NCBI RefSeq assembly: GCF_014138285.1
Contig: NZ_JACGXN010000003.1
Span: 434,001 to 498,000, forward strand
Source of the DNA: Phyllobacterium myrsinacearum
Lineage (GTDB): Bacteria > Pseudomonadota > Alphaproteobacteria > Rhizobiales > Rhizobiaceae
Direction of reading: 5' to 3'
DNA: 64,000 nt
A model generated the notes under the pieces. It searched no databases and was not told the DNA's origin. It saw nothing but the letters and a program-made list of their open reading frames with translations. Within the stretch, counting starts at the first letter, position 1. The number at the start of each line of letters is the position of its first letter. Below, piece by piece: positions 34,551 to 44,029 of this stretch. A program made the position numbers and the translations under genes.

Positions 34551-34582
34551 GTCCGATCCGGGATGGCCATCCCGGATCGGAC
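34551..34582. repeat. Perfect 32-bp palindrome upstream of the IS110 transposase
   Basis: Two 16-bp arms (gtccgatccgggatgg and its complement) meet with no spacer. It lies in the region upstream of the transposase start, where IS110-group elements encode the bridge RNA, or alternatively it is a palindromic target next to the element. The left boundary of the element is unknown. Confidence 0.7.
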
Positions 34583-34716
34583 GGAAGGGGATGGATCGAA
34601 GTTGTCTCGGTCGTTGAGGACCGTCGATTAGTGTGATCACCCCTTTCTTTTCCATCAGGCCTGAACGGAAACCGGGGCTTCGGGGCCCGGATGACAAGAA
34701 TAGGATAGCGGAAAAG

Positions 34717-35646
34717 ATGAGCGACACCCTATCACAAACCATCGGCATCGATATCTCAAAAGCAACACTCGATGCTCATGCCTATCCTGCAGGCAGAAAC
34801 CGGCAGTTTGCCAATACTGCCAGCGGCCATAAAGCCTTAATTGCATGGCTGGGACAATGGTCCGTCGAGCGCGTGGCATATGAGGCGACTGGTGCTTACC
34901 ACCGGGAACTCGAGCAAGCTCTGGCTGATCTGCCTTGCGTCAAGCTCAATCCAGCTCGTGCGCGGCGCTTCGCCCAAGCAGCTGGAACCCTGGCCAAGAC
35001 CGACCGGATCGATGCAGTGATGTTGGCCCGCATGGCTAGCACCATGCAGCCGGCTATAAACCTTGAACAGGCAAGGTTGGCCGAACTGATCAGCGCTCGC
35101 GATGGTCTGATGCGTGACAGAACCGCGCTCAAAAACCAGGAGAAAAACCTGACGATTCCGCTTCTAAAGCGTCAGCACAAGCAACGCCTTAATCAGATAG
35201 ATCAGCATATAACCGCTCTCGATGTCGAACTTGCAGCAAGCATTGCGGCCGATCCGCAACTTGCCCGCCGGCATGAGATTATCTCCAGCATAGCTGGTCT
35301 CGGCCCACGCACTGCCAACCAGTTGGTCGCCACTATGCCAGAGCTCGGATCACTTGATAATAAACAGGCCGCATCCCTGGCGGGTCTCGCTCCCGTCGCC
35401 CGCCAATCAGGACAGTGGAAAGGCAGAAGTTTCATTCAGGGCGGAAGGGCCAATGTTAGACGCGCACTCTACATGCCCGCTCTCGTTGAGGCCCGCTTTA
35501 ACCCCGACCTCAGGGAAAAGTATCAGCACCTCATTGCATCGGGCAAGCCCGCCAAAATCGCCATAGTCGCGGTTATGCGCAAGCTTCTCGTCACCGCCAA
35601 TGCGCTCGTCAAAGCCGATCGCATGTGGGTCGAAAAACATGCTTGA
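34717..35646 (+). CDS. IS110-family transposase (DEDD recombinase)
   Basis: 309 residues, apparently intact. RuvC-like DEDD residues: D12 (GIDISKATLDA), E56 (YEATGAY), D96 and D99 (KTDRIDA). C-terminal Tnp20 domain with the helix-hairpin-helix SIAGLGPRTANQL and Ser231 in QSGQWKGRSFIQGGRANVRR. IS110 recombinases are guided by an element-encoded bridge RNA. The ATG at 34717 is chosen by the family N-terminus. Its 3' end is repeated at 17376. Confidence 0.93.
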   Translation: MSDTLSQTIGIDISKATLDAHAYPAGRNRQFANTASGHKALIAWLGQWSVERVAYEATGAYHRELEQALADLPCVKLNPARARRFAQAAGTLAKTDRIDAVMLARMASTMQPAINLEQARLAELISARDGLMRDRTALKNQEKNLTIPLLKRQHKQRLNQIDQHITALDVELAASIAADPQLARRHEIISSIAGLGPRTANQLVATMPELGSLDNKQAASLAGLAPVARQSGQWKGRSFIQGGRANVRRALYMPALVEARFNPDLREKYQHLIASGKPAKIAIVAVMRKLLVTANALVKADRMWVEKHA

Positions 35647-35660
35647 TCACAACGGAAACT

Positions 35661-36045
35661 TGTCTCTCCGATAGTATGTCTCGAACAGAGTGTGCATTGC
35701 AGACTAGCTAAATATTCACTCTAGTTCCGAATGGTTATACGATTTGGTGAGAACAGAAATGAAAGTGGTCAAACGACGACGACTGCTTCACGCTCCGTTG
35801 CGACCGTCAGGTAGATCGAAGGAAGCGCCCGCTCGACAGCACTGGCAACACCAGACTTGAGCCGTTGTCAAAACGGCGAACAAATATGCGACTTTCACCT
35901 CGTGGTCGCGCAGACGTTCCAAATTCACCATCTGCGCGGTATCATTCGGAGGCGTATTGGGCCCGATGCTCAGACTCGCAAACTTCTGAGCGAGAGCACA
36001 AGAGTCGGTCGATGATGAACACACGAATTTCGCAGGGCTTCTGAT
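35661..36045. other. Intergenic region, nothing recognised
   Basis: About 385 bases between the IS110 right end and the next gene. A minus-strand frame runs through it from inside the following gene but lacks motifs. Confidence 0.35.
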
Positions 36046-36720
36046 ATGATAGCAACCTCTCGGCCTGGAACCACCGGCCTGCGGCAATTCCTTGATATTG
36101 AGCAGCAGCGCGATTGGATAGAGGGCAAGATCGACTTGCCGGACACGGGCGATCGCCTGGAGTCCCTTGAACAGCGCTTCAAATATATGGCTCGATTTGA
36201 GAAGCTGCTTGGTCGCCCGCAAGCAGGAGAGGTACTGGAGATTCTCGGGCTGTACGGTCCAAACTGCATTCCGATCCCGCGCAAGACCGAGCGCTATTAC
36301 TGGTCGGTTTCCTGTCTGCCGTCGACCTCAGACAAGCCGCTCGTCCGCGTCAATGCGAGCTGGATGGAGCTTTTCACGCTCTATGCCCACGACGAAGATA
36401 TCCGTGCCAGATTCATCGTGCATCTTTCGGATTTCACGACGGATCGTTCGGCCACGCCGGGCCGGGTGGATGAACCCTTGCTCGAGCAAAGCGTCGCGAT
36501 GCCAGAGCACGTCAGTTATTTCTTCCCGCGTGGTGCAGACATTTTCGGCATCAATGTGCACGGTTCTGTCTCGATCCGCAAATTCCTCACGAGCAACCGC
36601 ATGGTGCGCGCCATTCGTACGTTCAACCTGACGCACATGAACCGGGGGCGGAACGCCTATCAGGCGAGCCATTGCTACAGCGTGGCGGATTACATGCTGG
36701 CGGATGGAGGGGGTCTTTAA
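36046..36720 (+). CDS. Protein of unknown function, 224 residues
   Basis: Soluble, no signal peptide or membrane segment. Codon use is like the surrounding genes, and the ordered run of hydrophobic and charged residues (GLYGPNCIPIPRKTERYYWS, VNASWMELFTLYAHDEDIRA, VSYFFPRGADIFGINVHG, HMNRGRNAYQASHCYSVADY) suggests a real folded enzyme-like protein. I do not recognise the family. It follows an IS110 element and is not in an operon. Confidence 0.6.
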   Translation: MIATSRPGTTGLRQFLDIEQQRDWIEGKIDLPDTGDRLESLEQRFKYMARFEKLLGRPQAGEVLEILGLYGPNCIPIPRKTERYYWSVSCLPSTSDKPLVRVNASWMELFTLYAHDEDIRARFIVHLSDFTTDRSATPGRVDEPLLEQSVAMPEHVSYFFPRGADIFGINVHGSVSIRKFLTSNRMVRAIRTFNLTHMNRGRNAYQASHCYSVADYMLADGGGL

Positions 36721-37109
36721 TGCGTGCCATCCCGGCGAACTCGCCGGTGCCGTCACAGCCCCATTTCGCGAGGTCGAATAGACAACAAAGGCGCACTTGC
36801 ACTTGACTGTCTCGGCCTAACGACAGTGCCGACCTCGGCCGGTGTGCGCCCGCATTTCGGCCGTTACAGTCGCCGGTCTGCTTAGGTTACTGCAATTTCC
36901 AAGACGGGGTGGAAATCTGACAGCCGGCTGTGCGCTATCGACAGTTGGAAAGCGGTCGGGCTCGGCCGAGGTTACGGATAAATCGTTCGAAATCAAGGCT
37001 CGGTCGCACCGGGTGGGCGGCTACGCTGGATTCTGATCCAGACAATATAGGCAACTAATCCTGTTCACCACGTCACGATTGCAGTCGCATGCTGGCGATG
37101 CATAGCGGA
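36721..37109. other. Intergenic region, nothing recognised
   Basis: About 390 G+C-rich bases between two convergent genes. No hairpin with a T-run and no recognisable coding segment was seen. Confidence 0.35.
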
Positions 37110-38174
37110 TTAGAGGTTATCTGTGGTGAACAGGGGCGGGGGAAGCGTGGACGATGAGCGGGCAATGAACGCGCAATCGATTTTGGTCACTTCATAATGA
37201 GGGACCCGTTGCTTATGGCGAAACAGTTCTGCCACCGCCCACGCGCCCATTGTGCGATGCGGCAGGTCGACGCTCGATAGCTGCGGCCGAATGTGACGGC
37301 AAATCTCATCGTCGTCGTATCCGATAATGGAAACGTCCTCCGGCACTCTTAACCCCAAGTCAAAAAGTGCGTTAAGGCAGCCTAAAGCCATCTTGTCGTT
37401 CTGACAGAATATCGCTGTTGGAGGATACTTGAGTGACATAAGTTTCCGGGTAGCATCATATCCCGAAGAGGGCGTCCAGTTTCCACCAGTGACGTAGTCA
37501 GGATTGGTTTCGATTTTCGCCTCAGCATGGGCTTTGTTGTAACCCACCAGGCGCGCCTGGGCTGCGTCCATGTACATTTCGCCAGTGACCGTCGCGACAC
37601 GCTGATGTCCAAGCTCAAGCAAGGTGGCTGTTGCCCGCCGCCCTCCTTCGACTTCATCCGGTACCACAGCAGGAAACTCGCCGTCTGTCGTGTAACAATT
37701 GAGCAGCACGAGTGGTACAGAAAGCCTCTTGAATATCGGGTTCATATCAACGCGGCGCGTGAAAATAGACATGTAAATGACGCCGTCCACACCTGCTCGC
37801 AAAAGCCTCTCAACTGCCATCTCCTCGTGATCGGGCCGATCAAGCGTTTGCGCAATGAGAAGTGTCACGTTATGTTCCCAGGAGGCTTGCCTTGCTCCTT
37901 CTATGGCATTGATCGCTTCCGGGGTCGTAGTAAGCTGGTTCACGATGAACCCAATCGATGATCCTCGGATACCCTCGAGCGCAGACCGCTTTATCGGGCC
38001 TGCCTGGCCATAGCCAAGTTTACGAGCTGACGCCAGAACGCGTGCCCTCAACTCCTGCGATATTTTGATTTCCATGACCTCGTTAAGCACGAGGGAAACA
38101 GTTGCCTGCGAGCAGCCCGCTGCTTTCGCCACGTCGGCCATCGTCACCCGGGAAGTCTGCCGCTTTTCTGTCAC
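37110..38174 (-). CDS. LacI-family repressor
   Basis: 354 residues. HTH VTMADVAKAAGCSQATVSLV near the N-terminus with the hinge KLGYG, then the periplasmic-binding-like sensor domain (GSSIGFIVNQLTTTPEAINA, PEDVSIIGYDDDEICRHIRP). Divergent from the PhyH-like oxygenase, with a perfect 14-bp palindrome in between, so it probably represses that gene and itself. Confidence 0.93.
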   Translation of the reverse strand: MTEKRQTSRVTMADVAKAAGCSQATVSLVLNEVMEIKISQELRARVLASARKLGYGQAGPIKRSALEGIRGSSIGFIVNQLTTTPEAINAIEGARQASWEHNVTLLIAQTLDRPDHEEMAVERLLRAGVDGVIYMSIFTRRVDMNPIFKRLSVPLVLLNCYTTDGEFPAVVPDEVEGGRRATATLLELGHQRVATVTGEMYMDAAQARLVGYNKAHAEAKIETNPDYVTGGNWTPSSGYDATRKLMSLKYPPTAIFCQNDKMALGCLNALFDLGLRVPEDVSIIGYDDDEICRHIRPQLSSVDLPHRTMGAWAVAELFRHKQRVPHYEVTKIDCAFIARSSSTLPPPLFTTDNL

Positions 38175-38188
38175 CGATTCACCTTGAC

Positions 38189-38202
38189 CTAATAATTATT
38201 AG
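38189..38202. promoter_or_regulatory. Palindromic operator between LacI regulator and PhyH-like gene
   Basis: The 14-bp perfect palindrome ctaataattattag lies between the divergent starts. A TTGACT (38204-38209) directly after it is a plausible -35 box of the oxygenase promoter; bound repressor would block it. The A+T-rich centre is unlike the CG-centred classical LacI operator, so the link is inference. Confidence 0.62.
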
Positions 38203-38259
38203 CTTGACTAATATTTATTGTTACCAGTAGATTTGCCGCATCACAAGGAGGAGGAACAA

Positions 38260-39084
38260 ATGACGCAGACTTTTGATATCGCGGCGAACGTCGACACATT
38301 GAACATCGACGGCATTGTTGGCCTGAAAGGCGCATTTACAGCGCAATGGGCTGATGCCATGCGTGAGGACATGATGACAGCATTCTGGGAGGCTATTCAA
38401 AGGCCGGGCGGTGCGGTCGGTCGCGGTCCACGGCGTTGGTATGTCGAACTTCATCCGCAAGCCTTTCGGGGATTCGTTGATCTGATTACCCATCCCTGGG
38501 TCGTGGGAATCTGCACTGATGTGCTTGGTCCTGACTTTCAGATTGTGGAGATCGGCCTGGATGTTCCATTCCAGGGGGCCAAGTACCAGCCGTGGCATCG
38601 GGATTTTCCGTCACCTGCAGATACGTATGACAATCGCAAAATTACTTCCCTTGCATTTAATCTGACAGGCGTCGACGTCACTGAGGATATGGGGCCTTTC
38701 GAAATCGCCCCCGGCACACAATTTGACGACGGCCGGGCCTGGAAGCATGAAATGTTTCCGGATAAGTCCCTTTGGCAAAGGTTTCAGGATCGCGCCGCGC
38801 GAAAATATCCCTGCCGTGGCGACATTTCCTGCCGGTCTGCACTGACAATGCATCGAGGAACAGAACACAGGTCCCCTATTGCGCGGCCGGTCATGGTCTT
38901 AGGTGTGGATGCGCCCGGAGCAGGTCACGCCGAACTGCACGACATGATGGTTACACAGGATTGGTATGATAAACTGCCGGCCATCGCCAGGAAGCATCTG
39001 GTTTGCCGAGTAGTTGAAACCCTCGTTCCGATCACTCAAAAGCACGATATAGAAGGCTTGGTGATGGGCGCCGATCCTGCTTGA
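38260..39084 (+). CDS. Phytanoyl-CoA dioxygenase (PhyH)-family protein
   Basis: 274 residues with a strong aaggaggagg ribosome site before the ATG at 38260. Fe(II)/2-oxoglutarate oxygenase fold: the HxD metal pair in QPWHRDFPS, a distal His in ALTMHRGTEHRSP and the Arg for 2-oxoglutarate in SPIARPV. Family members hydroxylate lipids or small metabolites. Regulated by the divergent LacI protein; convergent with an SLC13 transporter that may import its substrate. Confidence 0.86.
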   Translation: MTQTFDIAANVDTLNIDGIVGLKGAFTAQWADAMREDMMTAFWEAIQRPGGAVGRGPRRWYVELHPQAFRGFVDLITHPWVVGICTDVLGPDFQIVEIGLDVPFQGAKYQPWHRDFPSPADTYDNRKITSLAFNLTGVDVTEDMGPFEIAPGTQFDDGRAWKHEMFPDKSLWQRFQDRAARKYPCRGDISCRSALTMHRGTEHRSPIARPVMVLGVDAPGAGHAELHDMMVTQDWYDKLPAIARKHLVCRVVETLVPITQKHDIEGLVMGADPA

Positions 39085-39212
39085 ATTTATGCAGCGGCGG
39101 ATCGTTTCGCGATATTTTGTGTCATACATCTCCGGTTCTTCTTCCGTGCTCGTTGCGCCGGTGCCAAGTTTGGCCGACAGGCTGCTTTTTGCTGAAGACA
39201 AACAGTGAGCTG

Positions 39213-40985
39213 TTACCGGAGCGGCCACACCCACATTAATGTGGGCACTGCTGTCAGTGCGACAATCAATGACAGTGGAAAGCCCAGCCGGGGATAATCA
39301 CTAAAGCGATAACCGCCAGGTCCCATTACTAGCGTATTGCATTGATGTCCGATCGGCGTCAGAAAATCGCAACCGGCACCGATAGCCACCGCCATCAGAA
39401 AGGCCTCGGGCCGGTATCCAAGCCCCACGGCAAAACTGGAAGCGATAGGCGCCATAACCAGCACAGTGGCAGCATTGTTGAGAAAGGGCGTGACCGCCAT
39501 AGCAGCAAGGAGAATAACGCCAAGTGCCGCGTACGATGGAAGCTGGTGAGCGTAGGCCGTCAAGAGATGGGCGATGACATCTGTACCACCCGTGGTTCGC
39601 AATGCGTCACTCACCGGTATTAGCGCAGCCAGCATGACGAGGATTGGGCCATCGATGGCGGAGTATAGATCGCGGATCGGGATAGCTTTGAAAAGAACCA
39701 TTGCAACTGCCGCAGCAAAGAAAGCGATCGAAACTGGAAGAAGTCCAAAAGCAGTGGTACCAATTGCGATCAACAATATGAAAAGCGGGACAAGCCCGCG
39801 GCGCACACTCCCAAGCAGAATGGTCCGTTTGGCAAGAGGCAGACAACCCAGTTCCCGCACAAGATTTGGAAGAAGATTGTCTTTTCCCTGCAACACGATC
39901 ACGTCGCCAAGCTGAAACCTGATCTCTCCCAGTCGATCCTGAATGCGCTCGCCCTGCCGGCTGACAGCCAACAGATTGACGTCGTACCGGTGAAAAAGCG
40001 ACATTTCGGCTGCTGATAGCCCGATCAATGGAGATGTATCGGTTATGACTGCCTCGATGGCTTCCGTCTCGGCCGAGCTTTGACCTTCCGAAGGAATCCG
40101 GTCTTTTGACAGAACCAGTTTGCTAGTGCTGACGATTGCATCGAGTGCCTTCGGATCACCTTCCAGAATAAGGACATCACCCTCGACAACAATTGAATCC
40201 GGGAGCGGTGTAATCCGACGTTCGCCCCGGACGATCGATGTGATGCGGGCACCCTTGTCGGCAGCCTTCATAATTTCAACTACAGTCTTGCCAATCGCCG
40301 AGGCACCGTCTGGAACAATGGCCTCCGACACGTAGTTGCGTATCTCGATCGCTTCATCAGCCGACAGGTCCTCTCGCGTGCGTACGGGAACCAGCCAATA
40401 AAACAGCACGAGATAGAGTATACCCACTGCCGCAAGGGTTGCCCCAACAGGCGTAAAGTCGAACATGCTGAAACTCTGACCAACCATCTCCTCCCGCACG
40501 CGCGACACAACAATGTTGGGCGATGTACCAATCTGCGTCATCAACCCGCCGAGCAGAGCTCCAAACGCCATGGGCATCAGAAAAACAGAAGGAGATACGT
40601 TCGATTTGCGCGCAAACTGAAATGCGATCGGCATCATAATTGCCAGGGCTCCGATATTCTTGACGAATGCGGAGAGGACAGTAACGACCACAACAAGCAC
40701 CACAAGTTGCGCCCTGACGGACGTTAAGGAAGGGAAAAAGCGCTGTACGGCAGCTTCCATTAAACCCGTACGCGCGACGCCAGCACTGACAACGAGGGCA
40801 CTTCCCACAATAATGACAATCTCATCACTAAACCCATTAAAAGCCTTGTTATACGGAACGATACCGACCAAGACCGCGACAAGGAGCGAACACATTGCAA
40901 CAATATCGTAACGCAACTTTCCCCACAGAAAAGCCGCCATCATCAGAGCGATGACCACAAAAGCCAATGTTTGTTGCACTGTCAT
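39213..40985 (-). CDS. SLC13-family permease with two RCK_C/TrkA_C domains
   Basis: 590 residues. Two membrane halves (helices in 5-200 and 395-590) flank two cytosolic TrkA_C-type domains (about 205-290 and 300-380: GASAIGKTVVEIMKAADKGA, VVEGDVLILEGDP, FQLGDVIVLQGKDNLLPNLV). SLC13-like motifs MTQIGTSPNIVVS and FLTPIGHQCNTLVMGPGGYR are the paired Na+/anion-binding loops. Such proteins import dicarboxylates, sulphate or similar anions. Substrate not resolvable here. Confidence 0.92.
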   Translation of the reverse strand: MTVQQTLAFVVIALMMAAFLWGKLRYDIVAMCSLLVAVLVGIVPYNKAFNGFSDEIVIIVGSALVVSAGVARTGLMEAAVQRFFPSLTSVRAQLVVLVVVVTVLSAFVKNIGALAIMMPIAFQFARKSNVSPSVFLMPMAFGALLGGLMTQIGTSPNIVVSRVREEMVGQSFSMFDFTPVGATLAAVGILYLVLFYWLVPVRTREDLSADEAIEIRNYVSEAIVPDGASAIGKTVVEIMKAADKGARITSIVRGERRITPLPDSIVVEGDVLILEGDPKALDAIVSTSKLVLSKDRIPSEGQSSAETEAIEAVITDTSPLIGLSAAEMSLFHRYDVNLLAVSRQGERIQDRLGEIRFQLGDVIVLQGKDNLLPNLVRELGCLPLAKRTILLGSVRRGLVPLFILLIAIGTTAFGLLPVSIAFFAAAVAMVLFKAIPIRDLYSAIDGPILVMLAALIPVSDALRTTGGTDVIAHLLTAYAHQLPSYAALGVILLAAMAVTPFLNNAATVLVMAPIASSFAVGLGYRPEAFLMAVAIGAGCDFLTPIGHQCNTLVMGPGGYRFSDYPRLGFPLSLIVALTAVPTLMWVWPLR

Positions 40986-41136
40986 GGAATTTCCCCATTT
41001 TCAGTTAAATTCCGGATCGGACAACTTGTTCCATTCGCACCATCGGGCCCGAGGAAGCGATTTCAGGAAATTCCGCCTTGGGTTGTTGTTCCTTCAGCCC
41101 GCGACTAAGATCTGTAGCGCATCTGGGGCAATCAAT

Positions 41137-42362
41137 ATGGGGGAGAACAAGAACTGTTCCCCTGGACACGATAGCGCGGAACAAATGCAAACGCGTTGCG
41201 CCTGAAAACGATATTTGATGGTTTTTGAACGTCAGAAAGCTCATTTTCACAATTGCTGACGACATTTTAAAGCCTTGAATGGCACCCAAGATTTTTAAAC
41301 GAGAGTGGTCAACATACTGTATATATTGAGATATTAGCTTAGACCCAATAACCGTCATTCCCTCCCGGTTGTGGAGGGAGGTTGGTAGCATAGGAGCTGT
41401 CCATGCCACCAACCAGGAGAGTGACCATGACGCAGACGAAATTCATTGGCCTTGACGTTCACAAGGAAACTGTTGCGGTGGCAATTGCCGACGCAACCCG
41501 CGACGGCGAAGTTAGGTTCTATGGAACGATCCCCAACGCACGCGAAGCCATCCGACGCCTTTTCGATCGGCTTTCCGGCTCGGGTGTCGAACTGCATTTC
41601 TGCTATGAAGCCGGCGGATGCGGGTACGAAATCTACCGGCAACTTCGACAACCCGGTGCATCGTGCGATGTCATCGCTCCATCGATGATGCCGAAGAAAC
41701 GCGGCGACCGGATCAAGAATGATCGGCGAGACGCCGTTGCGCTTGCTCGGTCGCTGCGTGCGGGAGAGCTGACGGCCATCTGGGTCCCGGATGAGAGCCA
41801 TGAGGCGATGCGCGATCTGGTCAGAGCACGGCGTCAGGCGAAAGGCGATCTGGTGGCGGCCAGGCAGATGCTGCTTGGGTTTCTGCTACGGCATGGGCGC
41901 AAGTTTCCCGGAAAGACGAACTGGACACGGCTGCATTGGCGATGGTTGGGCGAGCAAGCTTTTGGCTCCCCTCATCAGCAGTTCGTCGTCGGTGAAGGCG
42001 TCCGGCGCATTGAGAAGGCACAGGCCAGGTGTGATCGCCTGGACCACATGCTTCAGGAAGCGATGGAAGGCTGGTCGCCAGCGCCGCTCGTTAAGGCTCT
42101 ACAAGCACTACGTGGCATCGGCCTGGTGATAGCGGCTACGCTCGTCACCGAGATTGGCGACCTCACTCGCTTCCAGACGCCAAGACATCTCATGGGTTGG
42201 CTCGGACTGGTGCCATAGGAGGCGTCGAGCGGATCGCGGCACACCTGTCAGGTTGAGGTTTTACGACATCGATGTAAAATCGGTGCTGCAGTTTTATGCG
42301 ATCTTACCACCATGACGGTCATGAGAGCGTGTCTGGGGGAACAGCTCTTGTTCTTGCCCCAT
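41137..42362 (+). mobile_element. IS1111-like (IS110-family) element with terminal inverted repeats
   Basis: About 1.23 kb. Left end atgggggagaacaagaactg (41137 on) and right end, complement of 42333-42362, are imperfect inverted repeats of about 28 bases. The CDS inside is truncated. A hairpin tccctcc / ggaggga (41358-41378) lies in the leader. The element lies between the SLC13 gene and a small membrane-protein gene. Confidence 0.75.
41427..42218 (+). pseudogene. IS110-family transposase, C-terminally truncated
   Basis: 263 residues instead of about 350-400. DEDD N-terminal domain present: GLDVHKETVAVAIAD, CYEAGGCGYEIYRQL, KNDRRDAVALARSL. The Tnp20 domain begins (ALRGIGLVIAATLVTEIGDL) but stops at MGWLGLVP, so the catalytic Ser segment is missing. 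The start at 41427 follows aggagagtgacc. Probably inactive unless the missing part is supplied in trans. Confidence 0.85.
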
Positions 42363-42458
42363 TAAGGGAAACGAAGCATATCGCTGCTGATATACGCGAA
42401 GGTGCTCCTCGTTGGTGCCTGTCTAATACCAGCAGAATCGGATCACCAAGGCTTCCTC

Positions 42459-43061
42459 ATGAACGAACATTTATTGTCTACTGCGCCGTCACCGGAGGCC
42501 TTCGCCCATATCAGAACAATCATGGGGATTGTTCTGGGTCTATGCGTATCAAGACTGCTGACAGGAACGGCACGGTTCATTCAACACCCGAAAAAACTGT
42601 CGGTTTATTACGCACATCTCCTCTGGGTCGGCTTTATGCTGTTCTCGGTAGCGAGATTTTGGTGGTTCGAGTTCGATCTGCGAGAGATTTCCGTATGGAC
42701 CTTCAAAGAATATCTGTTCGTCATATTCTACTCGAGCCTATATTTCTTGTTATGCACCCTGCTTTATCCAGACAGTATGGAGGAATATACAGGATACAGG
42801 GACTATTTCCTGTCCCGCAGGCTTTGGTTCTTTGGTCTGCTGATTGTGCTGTACCTTACTGACCTTATCGACACCCTTTTGAAGGGCGGAGACCACCTGA
42901 CCAAACTTGGTATCGAATACAAGCTTCAAACGGCTTTGATTGTCTCGATCTGCATCGTCGCATTTATCACCAGGAGCCAACGTTGGCATACCGTGCTTGC
43001 AATGCTTGCCTTGGCCTCGTTGATCATTTTCACACTGAGACATTACGCAGTGCTGTTTTAA
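42459..43061 (+). CDS. Membrane protein of unknown function
   Basis: 200 residues with six hydrophobic segments (first IMGIVLGLCVSRLLTG, last MLALASLIIFTLRHYAV) and several Trp/Phe/Tyr-rich boundaries. The start at 42459 (MNEHLLST) is about 100 bases after the right end of the IS1111-like element. No family recognised. Confidence 0.6.
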   Translation: MNEHLLSTAPSPEAFAHIRTIMGIVLGLCVSRLLTGTARFIQHPKKLSVYYAHLLWVGFMLFSVARFWWFEFDLREISVWTFKEYLFVIFYSSLYFLLCTLLYPDSMEEYTGYRDYFLSRRLWFFGLLIVLYLTDLIDTLLKGGDHLTKLGIEYKLQTALIVSICIVAFITRSQRWHTVLAMLALASLIIFTLRHYAVLF

Positions 43062-43181
43062 CCCTCAAGGCGAACCAAAACGGAAGCCGACAATGCAAAT
43101 AAAGGCGGTTAGACTTTGTCGTCGAAACAAAAATGGAATACGGTTTTCGTCACGAATCTGGCATTCAATAAGGGACTGTCT

Positions 43182-43598
43182 ATGAAATCAATATTCTGCG
43201 TCGTCGCCGCCGGAATAATGGCCGGAAGTCTGTCGTTCAGCGAGTCCGCTGCGGCTGCAGATTCTTGTGCCGGTGTTGATCAAACGCTTACCAAGCAAAG
43301 AAAAAACGATTATGCCGCACTCATTGCCAAGAGCCTTCAGGGAAAAGTGAAACCTGCAAAAGTCGAAGTTGATGCTTTTCTCCAATCCGGTACGTGGACG
43401 GTGATCTATGCGTCGACGCCCATCGCCGATCCTGGATACTTCTTCTTTGATAACTCGTCCGGGGCATCGGTCTTTGTTGATGTATGGGGTGGCATCGCCG
43501 ATGACGGCGACAAACCAGTTTTGATAAAATGGGCTCGCCGACTTGGTGCAAACAAAGAAATCTCATCCTGCTTTGCCCATGTTGTTATGGCTGACTGA
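43182..43598 (+). CDS. Secreted protein, unknown
   Basis: 138 residues with a signal peptide (MKSIFCVVAAGIMAGSLSFS, cleavage near AAA/DSC). The mature part has cysteines DSCAG and SSCFAH that probably pair across the domain, and an alpha-beta order (TLTKQRKNDYAALIAKSL, WTVIYASTPIADPGYFFFD). Periplasmic; unknown function. Confidence 0.6.
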   Translation: MKSIFCVVAAGIMAGSLSFSESAAAADSCAGVDQTLTKQRKNDYAALIAKSLQGKVKPAKVEVDAFLQSGTWTVIYASTPIADPGYFFFDNSSGASVFVDVWGGIADDGDKPVLIKWARRLGANKEISSCFAHVVMAD

Positions 43599-43699
43599 GA
43601 GCTTGGGCGCGATGTAAACTCCTGCGAATCAAGAAGGCTTTCCCTCGTTGCTTCTTACGCGTTGCAATCATATGGCGCCATCCGTCTTGCGGATGGACG

Positions 43700-43860
43700 C
43701 TTTTCTCATACCCCACAGGCAAATCCAGGCGCTGCTCGTATTCGCGGTGCCAGCTCTTCGAGGCATTCTTGGTTGGGTAACCCAGCTGATGAATGGTGGC
43801 ATTGACACGTTTGCCGAGCTTGATAAAGAGCTCAACCGCTCGAATCCTGCTTTGCCGGTG
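43700..43860 (-). pseudogene. IS3-family OrfA remnant
   Basis: Minus-strand reading RIRAVELFIKLGKRVNATIH, QLGYPTKNASKSWHREYEQR, LDLPVGYEK is the HTH segment of an IS3-type OrfA. No further transposase sequence follows. One of three IS scars within about a kilobase. Confidence 0.72.
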
Positions 43861-44029
43861 CAGCCCACGGTGTCACACAGGCAAACTCAGTCGAGTGAGC
43901 GGCAAGATTGTTTCATCGATGAACTGAACTACTCGGTCCGGAACAAATATCATCTTGTATAAACAGATGTAGCACTTTCCGGAAGAATCCTCTTCTATGA
44001 GGAAAAATTATAAAAAATAGAGGGGTAAT

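Larger units (their letters stand above)
34500..35660 (+). mobile_element. IS110-family insertion sequence (left end approximate)
   Basis: The right end is set at 35660 because the copy at 17567 diverges at the same ggaaact. The left end cannot be fixed by eye; the region from about 34500 to 34716 is the probable non-coding left end, with the 32-bp palindrome and a GC hairpin just before the start codon (ccggg / cccgg, 34677-34695). Confidence 0.7.

Noticed and set aside
34633-34716. Upstream extension of the IS110 transposase
   Set aside because: The family N-terminus starts at the ATG 34717; the extension lies over the non-coding left end.
35788-36222. Minus-strand frame of 144 codons overlapping the unknown gene at 36046
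   Set aside because: Cys-rich stretch without motif; the plus-strand gene has better codon use and order.
39230-39245. Perfect palindrome cccacattaatgtggg
   Set aside because: Lies inside the last codons of the SLC13 gene with no T-run; likely coincidence.
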